DNA of 64,000 nucleotides from Gammaproteobacteria bacterium (GTDB taxonomy: Bacteria; Pseudomonadota; Gammaproteobacteria; Pseudomonadales; Pseudohongiellaceae): NCBI GenBank assembly GCA_030832825.1, contig JAURIJ010000010.1:1-64000 (forward strand), given 5' to 3'. The translations under genes and the position numbers were made by a program. Below the pieces are notes generated by a model. That model had not been told where the DNA came from, ran no database searches, and saw nothing but the letters and a program-made list of their open reading frames with translations. Positions 29,091 to 37,464 of the stretch are shown here, one piece after another (the first letter of the stretch is position 1; each line of letters begins with the position of its first letter).

Positions 29091-30050
29091 ATGAAAATGA
29101 CGACATATCGCCTCTTCAGTTCTCTGTTGCTCTGCGCCGCGCTGGCCTTCCTGGCAAGCCCGTCGTGGGGAGCCCCTGAGCGCTGGCACCGCCTGATGGA
29201 GCCGCAGCAGCTCGCGTCCATCCTGGCGCGGGTGCCGCAGACGCGGGTGCTGCAAGTCACCGGAGATCACGCAGCGGGCCATATCCCCGGTGCGGTGGCG
29301 GCGCCCTATGCACTGTTCCGCGGCCCGCAGGAGAATCCCGGCCAGTTGCCGGAGCTGGGCGAGCTGACCGCGCTGGTGCAGCGACTCGGCATCACGGCGG
29401 ACACGCCCGTGGTGGTGGTGCATCAAGGCAGCAACGCCGCAGACTTCGGCGCGGCGGCAAGGGTGTACTGGACCCTGAAATCCCTGGGCGTGCAGGATCT
29501 CGCCATCCTCAACGGCGGTCATGCGGCCTGGAGTGCGGCAGGGATGCCGGTGAGCACCGACCCGGTCAGCGTGACGCCGTCGCAGTTCACGCCGCAGTGG
29601 CGTGATGACTGGCGCGTGACCACCTCCGAGGTGGAAGCGCTGGTGGCCAATGGCGGTGCCCGGCTCATCGATGCGCGGCCGCCGAGTTTCTTCCAGGGGC
29701 TGCAAGCCAGCACCGGCCTGCCCGGCACCATTCGTGGCGCCGGCAATCTCGCCTTCGAGAGCTTCTTCGATGGCGCAAGGTTGAAGCCTCGGGCCCAGGT
29801 CAGTGCGATTCGCGCGGCCTACCCGCAACCGGACGCGCCCGTCACCGTGTCCTTCTGCAATACCGGCCATCAGGCGGCCGTGAACTGGTTCATCCTGAGC
29901 GAGTTGCAGAATGTGCCCAACACGCGCCTCTATGCCGAGAGCATGACGGAATGGAGTCTGCAGGCGCGCCCCATGGACAATCAGCCGAGTGCGCTGCGCC
30001 ATTACTGGCAGATGACCACTGACTGGATCGGAACTCTGTTCGGCGCCTGA
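29091..30050 (+). CDS. Exported tandem rhodanese sulfurtransferase
   Basis: 319 residues with a signal peptide (about 1-27, ending SPSWGA). Two rhodanese domains: residues 33-160, where the active-site loop is HQGSNAADFG without a cysteine, so this half is inactive; and residues 175-300, with Cys256 in the loop FCNTGHQAA. The inactive/active order is as in bovine rhodanese and 3-mercaptopyruvate sulfurtransferases. It would move sulfane sulfur from thiosulfate or a mercaptan in the periplasm. The stop is followed 3 bases later by the TsuA-like gene, so delivery of sulfur to that carrier is a natural hypothesis. Confidence 0.9.
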   Translation: MKMTTYRLFSSLLLCAALAFLASPSWGAPERWHRLMEPQQLASILARVPQTRVLQVTGDHAAGHIPGAVAAPYALFRGPQENPGQLPELGELTALVQRLGITADTPVVVVHQGSNAADFGAAARVYWTLKSLGVQDLAILNGGHAAWSAAGMPVSTDPVSVTPSQFTPQWRDDWRVTTSEVEALVANGGARLIDARPPSFFQGLQASTGLPGTIRGAGNLAFESFFDGARLKPRAQVSAIRAAYPQPDAPVTVSFCNTGHQAAVNWFILSELQNVPNTRLYAESMTEWSLQARPMDNQPSALRHYWQMTTDWIGTLFGA

Positions 30051-30053
30051 CCC

Positions 30054-31205
30054 ATGAACTCTTCTGTCGTCAATCCGTCCCCGCGCAGGGCCGCCCTCGT
30101 GCTGCTGGCCTTCTTGGCAGTCTTTCTCACCTTTGCCACAGCCGGCCCGCGTGCGGCGCTTCTGATGCTGGTCGGGCTCGGCTTCGGCCTCACGCTGGAA
30201 GGGCTGCGCTTCGGCTTTGCCGGCCCCTGGCGCACCCTGGTCACCGAGCGCGACGCGCGCGGACTTCTGGCCCAGTTCTTGGCCATCGGGCTGACGGCGT
30301 GCATTTCCATGCCCCTGCTGGCGAGCTTTCCCACCGAACTCAATGGCGCCCACGCGCCCATCGGCCTGGCCATGGTCGTGGCGGCCTTCGTCTTTGGCGC
30401 CGCCATGCAGCTCGTCATGGGCTGTGGCTCGGGCACCCTGGTCAATGCCGGCAGTGGCAATGCCATCGCCCTGGTGGCCCTCGTCGGCTTCGTGGCCGGC
30501 AGTTTCCTAGGCACCTTGCATCTGGCGTGGTGGGGCAGCTTTGGCGTGCTGCCGCTGCTCACTCTGCAAGGGCAGTTCGGCACGACCGGCGGGCTCGCCA
30601 TGACCTTGCTGGGCCTCGGCGTGCTCGCGGCGCTGGCTCTGTGGCGAGCCTTGCCGGGCAAGCGCTTGCCGCCGCGACGTCTGTGGCTGGCGGCTGCGCT
30701 CATCGCGCTGCTGGCTGTCCTGAACCTGGTGATCGCCGGGCAGTCCTGGGGCGTGGTCTATGGCCTGGGGCTGTGGGGCGCGAAGCTGGTCTCTGCGGCG
30801 GGCGCCGATCTGAGCGGCACGCTCTTCTGGGGCAGCGCCGGCCATGCCGAACGCCTGAGTCAGTCGTTGCTCACCGATGTCACCTCGCTGACCAATATCG
30901 GCCTGATTCTCGGTGCCTTCCTCGTCATGCGCTGGCGTGCGGTGCCCGACCCGCAGGTGACGCCGCTCACGGCGCGCAGCTGGCTGGTGGTGCTGCTGGC
31001 GGGGCTGGTGCTGGGCTACAGCGCGCGCGTGGCGCTGGGCTGCAATGTGGGGGCGTTCTTCAGTGGCGTGTCCACCGGCAGTCTGCACGGCTGGGCCTGG
31101 TTCGTGGCGGCCTTCGCAGGCTCGCTGCTGGGCATCCGCCTGCGGCCGCGTCTGTTGCTGCCCCTGCTGCCTGCGAGTGGTAGCGGGACAGGAGGAGGGC
31201 GCTGA
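30054..31205 (+). CDS. YeeE/YedE (TsuA-like) thiosulfate or sulfur carrier
   Basis: 383 residues with about nine or ten transmembrane helices. The YeeE/YedE signature cysteines are present: Cys124 in MGCGSGTLVNAG and Cys330 in LGCNVGAFFSGV, the two inverted half-motifs that form the thiosulfate path in TsuA. A further Cys at about 83 lies in a helix. E. coli TsuA works with the TusA-like protein TsuB; no TusA-like gene is seen here, and instead a periplasmic rhodanese precedes it by 3 bases. It should import thiosulfate or a persulfide-bound sulfur. The stop overlaps the next start by one base. Confidence 0.9.
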   Translation: MNSSVVNPSPRRAALVLLAFLAVFLTFATAGPRAALLMLVGLGFGLTLEGLRFGFAGPWRTLVTERDARGLLAQFLAIGLTACISMPLLASFPTELNGAHAPIGLAMVVAAFVFGAAMQLVMGCGSGTLVNAGSGNAIALVALVGFVAGSFLGTLHLAWWGSFGVLPLLTLQGQFGTTGGLAMTLLGLGVLAALALWRALPGKRLPPRRLWLAAALIALLAVLNLVIAGQSWGVVYGLGLWGAKLVSAAGADLSGTLFWGSAGHAERLSQSLLTDVTSLTNIGLILGAFLVMRWRAVPDPQVTPLTARSWLVVLLAGLVLGYSARVALGCNVGAFFSGVSTGSLHGWAWFVAAFAGSLLGIRLRPRLLLPLLPASGSGTGGGR

Positions 31206-31384
31206 TGCTGGCCTTGCTGCAAGCCAGTCGCCCTCGTGTAGGCGGCCTGAGCCTGATTCTGGTGCTGTTGCTGCTGCTGGTCGATCACGGCCAGTCGCGC
31301 CCCATCAATCCCTATCAGGCCCCGGCCCCCGTGGCTCTGGGCTCCGGCGTGGCGCCGACGGCGGCCCACTGCACGGCGCCCTGA
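31205..31384 (+). CDS. 59-residue single-helix protein coupled to the TsuA-like gene
   Basis: A short frame starts at the ATG that overlaps the TsuA-like stop (TGATG) and stops at TGA 31382-31384. The product starts MLALLQASRPRVGG and has one hydrophobic helix (LSLILVLLLLLVDHG) and a soluble tail rich in Pro and Ala with a single Cys four residues from the end (HCTAP). The coupling and the cysteine suggest a role beside the sulfur carrier, for example holding or delivering sulfur, but this is an inference. No homolog is known to me. Confidence 0.5.
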   Translation: MLALLQASRPRVGGLSLILVLLLLLVDHGQSRPINPYQAPAPVALGSGVAPTAAHCTAP

Positions 31385-31394
31385 GCGCGCTGCA

Positions 31395-32322
31395 TCAGTC
31401 GCTGCGACCGGCAGCTTCGCGGGCGATGCGCAGCGTGGCCTCGGTGCTGCCAGAGATGCCGGCATCGCCCCAGTAACCCATGGTCGGCATCAGGAAACCC
31501 TGCTCCAGACGCTGCACGATATCCCCCGCATTGGTGGTGATGCCGCAGGGCACATTGTGCTGCTTGCACAGCGCGACCACGCTCGCGATGGCCTCCTGCA
31601 CTTCCGGGTGATTGCCCGGTAACCCCATGTTCATCGACAGGTCGGCCGGGCCGACGAAGATCGCGCCCACGCCCGGCGTGGTCATGATGGCTTCGGCATT
31701 GCGCACGCCTTCTGCCGATTCGATCTGCAGCACGGTCAGCAGCTCGCCGCGTTCATTGAGGGGCCAGGTGTCCGCTATTTGCGTGTAGTCGGGCACACCC
31801 CAGTACCAGGTGGCCACGCCCGGCGAGGACCCGCGCACGCCGATGGGCTCCATGATCTGCGAACCGCGCGGCTGCGGGTAGCGCATGGCGGACACGGCAC
31901 GGCGGGCCTGCTCGGCATTCTCGACATAGGGGAACATGATGCCGAAGGCGCCGATGTCCAGGATCTGCTTCACCATCCACTCCGGATCATTGCGGCCGTT
32001 GTCCGGCAGACGCACGCGTGGTGCGCATCTGCGTGTGGCCCTGCTCGGCGATGCGCTGGACGTCGGTCATGCCCAGCAGGAACTGCAGCAGGGTTTCCAT
32101 GTTGAAGGCGGTGTGCTCCATGTCGATCAGCACATGGTCCAGATTGGAACGTGCCAGGGCTCGCGCATTGGCCAGCGAGATGTCGCCGGAGAACAGGCTG
32201 AACACGGGTTCTCCCTTCGACAGAGTCTCGATGCTGCGATTCAGGCGCACCTATTCCTGTGCGATGGCGGCCGTGGCGGCCAGACCCAGCAGACATGCCA
32301 GGCTCAGAGCTTTCAATTTCAT
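31395..32322 (-). pseudogene. Exported HpcH/HpaI aldolase family protein with a TAG stop and a frameshift
   Basis: Reading from the ATG at 32320-32322, a signal peptide of 23 codons (MKLKALSLACLLG..IAQE) is followed immediately by an in-frame TAG (32251-32253), then the same frame continues VRLNRSIETLSKGEPVF through DMEHTAFNMETLLQF until about 32010. There the aldolase sequence jumps to another frame (VRLPDNGRNDPEWMV) that runs to the stop at 31395; removing one base, near the CACCACGCGTGCG stretch, restores it. The second half has the metal-site Glu (LQIESAEGVRN) and FVGPADLSMNMGLPG. Two independent lesions argue for true decay. HpaI aldolases cleave 4-hydroxy-2-oxo acids; an exported version is unusual. 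Confidence 0.85.
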
Positions 32323-32394
32323 TGGATGGACCTCGTGACGATGGGTGTCACTGTTGAATGGTGACGGGCGACGGCATGGTAGCAAGCAGAGGTG

Positions 32395-33117
32395 TCAGGT
32401 CAACCAGAAAGCGCCGCTGTCTCGCAGCTCCTCCGTGTCGAGCGCGCAACTGCGGCCTTCGGCGAGATCTGCCGGCAGTGTCACAACACCGATTCGCACT
32501 CGGTGCAGCGCCAGCACCGGGTTGCGGAAGCGGCCGAACATGCGCTTGATCTGGTGGTAGCGGCCCTCCACCAGGGTGACCCGTGCCAGCGTGTCGTCGA
32601 GGATATCGAGGCGCGCGGGTCGAGTGATGATGTCCTCGCAGGCGAAGTGCATGCCGGCCGCAAAGGCGTCGACCATCTCCTTCGTGAGCCAGTCCCGCAC
32701 ACGCACTTCGTAGACCTTTTCCACGGCGGCGTCGGGGGCCATCAGCGCGCGGGACCAGCGACCGTCGTTGGTCAGCAGCACCAGTCCCGAGCTTGCCCGG
32801 TCGAGGCGGCCCACGAGATGCAGGGTGTCGCGCGCGGGATGCTCCAGCAGGTCAATGACGGTGGTGTGCACGGCATCGCGAGTGGCACTGAGCACGCCCG
32901 CCTGCTTGTGCAGTTTCAGATAGACGGGCGTCGCACAGGGCAGTGCCTCGCCGTCCACCGCCACGCGCGCGAACTGATCCACCGGCTGGTTGACCGCGTT
33001 GGCCACTTGTCCGTCCACCACGATGCGCCTCTGGGCCAGCAGTGCCCGCACGGCGCTTCGTGGCAGTCCGAGCGTCTGGTTCAAGTAGCGATCAAGTCGA
33101 TGGGTTAAGCCGGGCAT
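32395..33117 (-). CDS. rsuA: 16S rRNA pseudouridine synthase of the RsuA family
   Basis: 240 residues. An S4 RNA-binding domain occupies residues 1-60 (LDRYLNQTLGLPRSAVRALL, RRIVVDGQV). The catalytic domain has the family motif VGRLDRASSGLVLLTNDG, with the Asp of GRLD as the nucleophile, and the later EKVYEVRV and EGRYHQIKRMFG. The DGRWSRALMAP part resembles RsuA (uridine 516 of 16S rRNA) more than RluB/E/F, but members are close and RluE or RluF cannot be excluded. It is a single gene with no obvious partner. Confidence 0.82.
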   Translation of the reverse strand: MPGLTHRLDRYLNQTLGLPRSAVRALLAQRRIVVDGQVANAVNQPVDQFARVAVDGEALPCATPVYLKLHKQAGVLSATRDAVHTTVIDLLEHPARDTLHLVGRLDRASSGLVLLTNDGRWSRALMAPDAAVEKVYEVRVRDWLTKEMVDAFAAGMHFACEDIITRPARLDILDDTLARVTLVEGRYHQIKRMFGRFRNPVLALHRVRIGVVTLPADLAEGRSCALDTEELRDSGAFWLT

Positions 33118-33271
33118 GCAGGGGAATCGTCCGTGTCAGGTGAAACGTCTCTTCAAACTGGACAAGTGCGGAGCACAGGGTTACCTTCGGGGCGTCTTGT
33201 CGGTCAAGAATGCCGAAAGTCGCAACAGCATTACCTTACCCAACACGCAAGTGCTTTGACAGGAGTGAACA

Positions 33272-34435
33272 ATGAAAAGAAAAGCCCTGTACGGCCTTAC
33301 CCTGGGAGCAGCGCTCACGCTGGCGGCCAGCCCGCCTGATGTGTTCGCCCAGGCCATGGAATCGGTGGAGCCCTTCAAGGTCGGCACCTTTGCCATCAAC
33401 GATGTGCCCACTGTCGGCCTCGTGCTGCGCAATGACCAGCTGATTGTCGATCTGGCCGCTGCCAACCGGGCGCTGGAGCTGCTGCCGCAGTACGCCAGCA
33501 TGAACATGCCCGACAACATGATCGGTCTGATCGAGCAGTACGAATACGGTCTCAAGTACCGCATCTATGAGCTCGTGAACTGGATGGTGGAAGAGGACCT
33601 GCTGGAGGGGCGTGAGCTGCGCAGCTTCGTGCATCCCGTCGAGTCGGTGGACATCATGGCCCCGATCCAGTACCCCAGCAAGATCATGAATGCCGCCGTC
33701 AACTTCTACACCCACGCCTGTGAAGGCTGCAACGACGACGAACTGGCCAGCCGCATCCGCGAGCGCCAGGAGAACCGCGGCGTGCCCTACCTGTTCCTCA
33801 AGCCCACGCGCGGCGCCGTGATCGGCGATGGCGATGACATCATCATGCCGTTCGGCCGCGACCGCATCGAATGGGAAGTGGAGATGGCCATCGTGTTCGG
33901 CCGCACCGGCAAGTATGTGTCGGCCACGCGGGCCTATGACCACGTGTTTGGCTACATGGTGGCCATGGACATCTCCGACCGTGGGGGCCGTCCGCCAGGT
34001 GGTTACGGCGTGACCTCCGACTGGTTCGTGGGCAAGGGGCATGACACCTTTGCGCCGCAGGGCCCGTGGATTGTGCCCAAGGAGTTCTTCGGCGACCCGA
34101 TGGAGCGTCTGCACCAGACCCTGGTGATCGATGGCGTGACCGTGCAGGAAGCGAAGGCCGGCGACATGATCCACAACATTCCCGAGCTGATCGAGTACGC
34201 CTCGTCGCTGATCACGCTCTTCCCGGGCGATGTGCTGCAGAGTGGCACATCGGGCGGCACTGGCGCAGGCCGCGTCGAACGCGCCAGCGGGTCCGGTTAC
34301 CTCATCGATGGCGAAACCATCAGCGCCAGCATCGAGGGCATTGGCACCCTGACGCACACCGTGCGTGTGGAGCAGAGTGTGCCGGCCGATCTGTCCGGCT
34401 CGCAGCTGCCTCCGGTGAGCACCTACCGCGACTGA
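33272..34435 (+). CDS. Exported fumarylacetoacetate hydrolase family protein
   Basis: 387 residues. The ATG at 33272 follows an AGGAGTG site and gives a signal peptide ending DVFAQA near residue 28. The FAH-fold core is visible: an N-terminal extension, VDIMAPIQYPSKIMNAAVNFYTH, then KPTRGAVIGDGDDIIMP, the metal-binding EWEVEMAIVFGRTGKYV, GYMVAMDISDRG and DVLQSGTSGGTGAGR. Most FAH-family enzymes (hydrolases, isomerases and decarboxylases of 2-keto acids) are cytoplasmic, so export is notable. Upstream a 154-base gap follows rsuA (divergent). A strong terminator at 34450-34478 ends the transcript, so it is a one-gene unit. Confidence 0.88.
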   Translation: MKRKALYGLTLGAALTLAASPPDVFAQAMESVEPFKVGTFAINDVPTVGLVLRNDQLIVDLAAANRALELLPQYASMNMPDNMIGLIEQYEYGLKYRIYELVNWMVEEDLLEGRELRSFVHPVESVDIMAPIQYPSKIMNAAVNFYTHACEGCNDDELASRIRERQENRGVPYLFLKPTRGAVIGDGDDIIMPFGRDRIEWEVEMAIVFGRTGKYVSATRAYDHVFGYMVAMDISDRGGRPPGGYGVTSDWFVGKGHDTFAPQGPWIVPKEFFGDPMERLHQTLVIDGVTVQEAKAGDMIHNIPELIEYASSLITLFPGDVLQSGTSGGTGAGRVERASGSGYLIDGETISASIEGIGTLTHTVRVEQSVPADLSGSQLPPVSTYRD

Positions 34436-34449
34436 GATGTGTGAAAGGA

Positions 34450-34478
34450 AAAAGCCCGGCACTGCCGGGCTTTTTTTT
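34450..34478 (+). terminator. Rho-independent terminator of the exported FAH gene
   Basis: Stem GCCCGGC (34454-34460) and GCCGGGC (34464-34470) with a 3-base loop and AAA/TTT extension, followed by eight T residues (34471-34478). It stands 15 bases after the stop. Confidence 0.9.
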
Positions 34479-34530
34479 GCCTGAGGGTTCTGCGGGCTGC
34501 CATGCATGAGTGACGGCAAGCTCGCGGCGC

Positions 34531-34884
34531 TCACTGGCGCAGGATCTTCACCAGCGGCCGGCCCTTCGCCAACTCGTCCACCAGCTTGTCCAGCCAGCGG
34601 ATCTTCTGCATGAGCGGGTCGGCGATCGTTTCCACGCGCACACCGCAGACGGTGCCCGTGATCAGCGCGGTGCCGGGGTTCATGGCCGGCGCCTCTGCAA
34701 AGAAGCGTTCGAAACTCACCGCCTGCGCGATCTGGTCTGCCAGCGAGTTGGCGTCATGGCCTGTCAGCCAGCAGATCACCTGGTCCAATTCCTCGCGGCT
34801 GCGCCCCTTGCGCGCGACCTTGTTGACATACAGGGGATACACGGACGCGAAGGACATGGCGAAGATCTTGTGCGGGCTGCTCAT
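34531..34884 (-). CDS. DUF2200 domain protein
   Basis: 117 residues. The ATG at 34882-34884 follows a CAGGAG site; the longer frame upstream is unrelated sequence. The family features are visible: [22 protein letters not shown] at the start, [17 protein letters not shown], and [36 protein letters not shown] at the end. DUF2200 proteins are small, soluble, occur singly in many bacteria and have no proven function; the fold is helical. It is convergent with the FAH gene and divergent from the GFA gene. Confidence 0.85.
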   Translation of the reverse strand: MSSPHKIFAMSFASVYPLYVNKVARKGRSREELDQVICWLTGHDANSLADQIAQAVSFERFFAEAPAMNPGTALITGTVCGVRVETIADPLMQKIRWLDKLVDELAKGRPLVKILRQ

Positions 34885-35072
34885 GGCGGGCTCCTGAATG
34901 GACGGCTCTGTTGCTGATGGTGGCGTCCTGGCGTCCTGCGAGCAAGTCGCCATGGGCCTGTTCGCCGCAGGCATTGAGACGGCTGTCGCGGGGCGGGTAG
35001 ACTCCTCGGACCTGCCACTTTCCCTGCTGCTGCGCGAGCAGCAGTGCGTCCCTCCACAAGGAGCTCTTTGAA

Positions 35073-35471
35073 ATGAATGACCAAGGTCATTGCCTGTGCG
35101 GGGCCATCCGCTACGAACTTTCCGGCGCGCCGCTGCATGTGGCGCTGTGTCATTGCAGCGACTGCCGTCGCAGTGCCGGCGCACCGTGTGTGTCCTGGGC
35201 CATGTTTCAGGAGGGGAGCCTCACCGTCAATGCCGGCCAGCCGAAGACCATCAATTCCTCCGGCACCGCCATGCGCAGCTTCTGCCCGGACTGCGGCACG
35301 GGGCTGTTCTATCGCAATGCGGTGAATCTGCCCGGCATCGTGGATGTGCAGACAGCCACACTGGATGACCCGGATGCCCTGGCACCCACCCTGCAGATCC
35401 AGGTGGCCGAGCGATTGGGGTGGATGGCACACATGCACGAATTGCCGGCCTTCGAGCGCTTCCCTGGCTGA
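35073..35471 (+). CDS. GFA family zinc-binding protein
   Basis: 132 residues of the glutathione-dependent formaldehyde-activating (GFA/CENP-V) family. The zinc-binding cysteines are in [21 protein letters not shown] and [11 protein letters not shown]. Most members are not shown to act on formaldehyde; they bind zinc and probably a thiol-containing substrate. Here there is no formaldehyde oxidation cluster nearby, so the name is only a family label. Length is normal and the start is clear. Confidence 0.9.
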   Translation: MNDQGHCLCGAIRYELSGAPLHVALCHCSDCRRSAGAPCVSWAMFQEGSLTVNAGQPKTINSSGTAMRSFCPDCGTGLFYRNAVNLPGIVDVQTATLDDPDALAPTLQIQVAERLGWMAHMHELPAFERFPG

Positions 35472-35511
35472 GTTATCCCGTCAGCATGCAGTCCGTGCGT
35501 ACACTCGCTGC

Positions 35512-36285
35512 TCAGGCGTCTTGCGTGTCGCGCGCACGTGCTGCCCAATGTGATTTCCTGCCTTTCATGCCAGGCGGCAGCGCCAGCCCGACGCGACAGT
35601 GCGTGAAGGGATCAGTGCGATGCACGTGCTCCAATATCAGGGCCGCGGCATCGGCATACGGAACGATCATTTGCGGAATCTTCGCGGCGAAAAGCGGCAA
35701 CAGCAGCGGCCCCGGCAACAGGCGTGCCAGTGCGGGGAGGGGGGCAGGCAGGGCATTCGCGGATACCCGCAGCGCGGCAACACCGAGCGCCTCGCTGTCG
35801 ACCATGGGGCCAGGGCAGAGCAGACGCCAGTCCAGCGGGCTGCGCTGCAGCCGCTCGTGATTGACGCGATGCGGCCAGTAGGTGTCGCGCACCTTGGGCA
35901 ATTCCACGCCACGACGACCGGCAGCATCCAGGTCCAGCAGAGCGGCGCCGCCCAGGAACCAGCACACCGGGCGCCGCTCGGCCGGCAGGGTCTCCAGCGC
36001 AGTCACCACCTTGTCGACCATGGCCACGAAGGCCTCGCCCTGAGTCACCACGCTGGCACAGAACACCAGCACTTCATGCCCGTCCACAAACCCCGCCAGT
36101 TGCGCCAGCGAGGCCGTGTCCAGATCGAGTTCGCTGACCTGGGCGCGGGCCTCCACATCAGGCGCCAGCCGACGCCGGTCACGCACGGCGACCGACAGCG
36201 GCCAGCCGCGTTCCAGCGTCTGTCTGGCGACATGGCGACCCAGATTGCCGGTGGCACCGAGCAGGGCGAGTGAGGGACTGTGCAT
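35512..36285 (-). CDS. NAD(P)-binding atypical short-chain dehydrogenase-like protein
   Basis: 257 residues. The Rossmann start LALLGATGNLGRHVARQTLERGW has the GxxGxxG pattern of atypical SDR proteins (NAD(P)H-binding, PF13460 type). It binds a nucleotide near D57-like residues and carries a C-terminal half with a FAAKIPQMIVPYADAAALI segment typical of this group. No Tyr-xxx-Lys catalytic pair is obvious. It converges on the GFA gene. The function may be redox sensing or epimerase-like, but it is not known. Confidence 0.82.
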   Translation of the reverse strand: MHSPSLALLGATGNLGRHVARQTLERGWPLSVAVRDRRRLAPDVEARAQVSELDLDTASLAQLAGFVDGHEVLVFCASVVTQGEAFVAMVDKVVTALETLPAERRPVCWFLGGAALLDLDAAGRRGVELPKVRDTYWPHRVNHERLQRSPLDWRLLCPGPMVDSEALGVAALRVSANALPAPLPALARLLPGPLLLPLFAAKIPQMIVPYADAAALILEHVHRTDPFTHCRVGLALPPGMKGRKSHWAARARDTQDA

Positions 36286-36315
36286 GGGGCTGCTCCCGTG
36301 TCAGGCGCCGCGAAG

Positions 36316-36708
36316 TCAGCCGGGACGGTGGATGGCGCAGAGCTTGTGGCCGTCTGGATCGCGCACATAGGCGAGGTACATGGTGCCCAGACTGCCCTGA
36401 CGCGGGCCCGGCGCGTCTTCGATGGAGGTGCCGCCGTGCGCCACCGCCGTGTCGTGGAAGGCCTGCAGTTGCTCGGGCGAACTGCATTTGAAGCCGATGG
36501 TGGCGCCATTGGCGACCGTTGCAGGCTCGCCATTGATGGGCTCGGTGAGGCAGAAGGTGCTGCCGTCGTGACGGTAGAACAGGCGCACGTGACCGCTGGG
36601 GCCGACGTTGCGTGCGGGTTCGCCCGCGCCGAGAACACCGAGTACGGCGTCGTAGAAGCGCTTGGCGCGCTCGATGTCATTGGTGCCGATCATGATGTGG
36701 TTGAACAT
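36316..36708 (-). CDS. VOC family (glyoxalase/bleomycin resistance-type) protein
   Basis: 130 residues with the two paired beta-alpha-beta-beta-beta units of the vicinal-oxygen-chelate fold. The start FNHIMIGTNDIERAKRFYDAVLG is typical, and the C-terminal RDPDGHKLCAIHRPG carries the metal-ligand region. The first half has a His near residue 3 as possible ligand. It is close to the group often annotated as glyoxalase-like proteins; the substrate cannot be decided. It precedes the NAD(P)-binding gene by 30 bases on the same strand, so the two may be co-transcribed. Confidence 0.88.
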   Translation of the reverse strand: MFNHIMIGTNDIERAKRFYDAVLGVLGAGEPARNVGPSGHVRLFYRHDGSTFCLTEPINGEPATVANGATIGFKCSSPEQLQAFHDTAVAHGGTSIEDAPGPRQGSLGTMYLAYVRDPDGHKLCAIHRPG

Positions 36709-36805
36709 GGAAAAGCCTCGTGAAGGTGACTCTGATTAGACGCATAGTGCCGCGTAAAGGCTGCCCTGTCGACGCCAACGATGGGCTGGCTGTCGTGCAG
36801 CGCTT

Positions 36806-37093
36806 TCAGCCGGCGAGCGTGCCTGCCTCGAGCAGGTCCAGATAGAGGAACTCAGGTGCATTGACGCCAGCCAGCCTGCGAATCTCCACCAGTCTGGGAG
36901 ACTCGAAGAATGCCTTGGCCGCTGCAATGGAGGTCCAGGCCGAGAAATGCACGATCCTGTTGGCGTCGTACTCGTGCTTCAACACCTGGTAGCTGCGCTC
37001 TCCGGCTTCCCGGCGGATGTCCGCCGCCTTGTCGAAAACTTGCTTCCAGACCGGGTAGTCCTCGACTTCATGGATGATCAACACGTACTGCAT
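36806..37093 (-). CDS. Small alpha-beta-barrel (cyclase/monooxygenase-like) protein
   Basis: 95 residues from the ATG at 37091-37093. It looks like a dimeric alpha-beta barrel (ABM-like): MQYVLIIHEVEDYPVWKQVFDK, then RVYQ-like strand ERSYQVLKHEYDANRIVHFSAW and KAFFESPRLVEIRRLAGV. In this superfamily the motif pattern of strand, W/H-containing helix and final strand is common in small monooxygenases and in enzymes of polyketide and heme chemistry; many members are without known function. No partner gene is near. Confidence 0.65.
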   Translation of the reverse strand: MQYVLIIHEVEDYPVWKQVFDKAADIRREAGERSYQVLKHEYDANRIVHFSAWTSIAAAKAFFESPRLVEIRRLAGVNAPEFLYLDLLEAGTLAG

Positions 37094-37464
37094 GGGCGTC
37101 TTGCTGACTTGGGTTGGGTGTGACGTGCTGTCGCTCGAACGCCGGCACGCGGGGTGCACGATCATGCGTCATGAGCACCTTGTGAGTCACTCCACGGCAC
37201 ATCGATACGTCCCCATCTTCTGGGCATCACCGCCGAGGGGGGGAACTGCTCCAGGAAACCGCGTACTCGCCTGGCGCCAGGGCGTCGCCCACCTGCTGCA
37301 GCAGAATGGCACTGCGTGTCAGATCGGGCGCTGCGTCGAAGAACAGTTGCAGGTATTGCGGGGTGCTGCCCAGCGCGGCGTTGGCGGGAGGCTCGCTGTG
37401 CTGCAGATAGTTCAGGAAAACGTCGTTGAACAGTTCCGTGCGCGTCCCGATGCCCCCAGAACCA
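37094..37464. other. 371-base stretch without a confident gene; possible remnant
   Basis: No start codon with a good ribosome site lies here. On the minus strand one frame is open from 37568 to 37227 and contains, after the end of the oxygenase gene, a coding-looking stretch (RTELFNDVFLNYL, LQLFFDAAPDLTRSAIL). It has no start of its own and is out of frame with the oxygenase, so it may be the remnant of another gene or chance. I do not recognise it. Confidence 0.35.
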
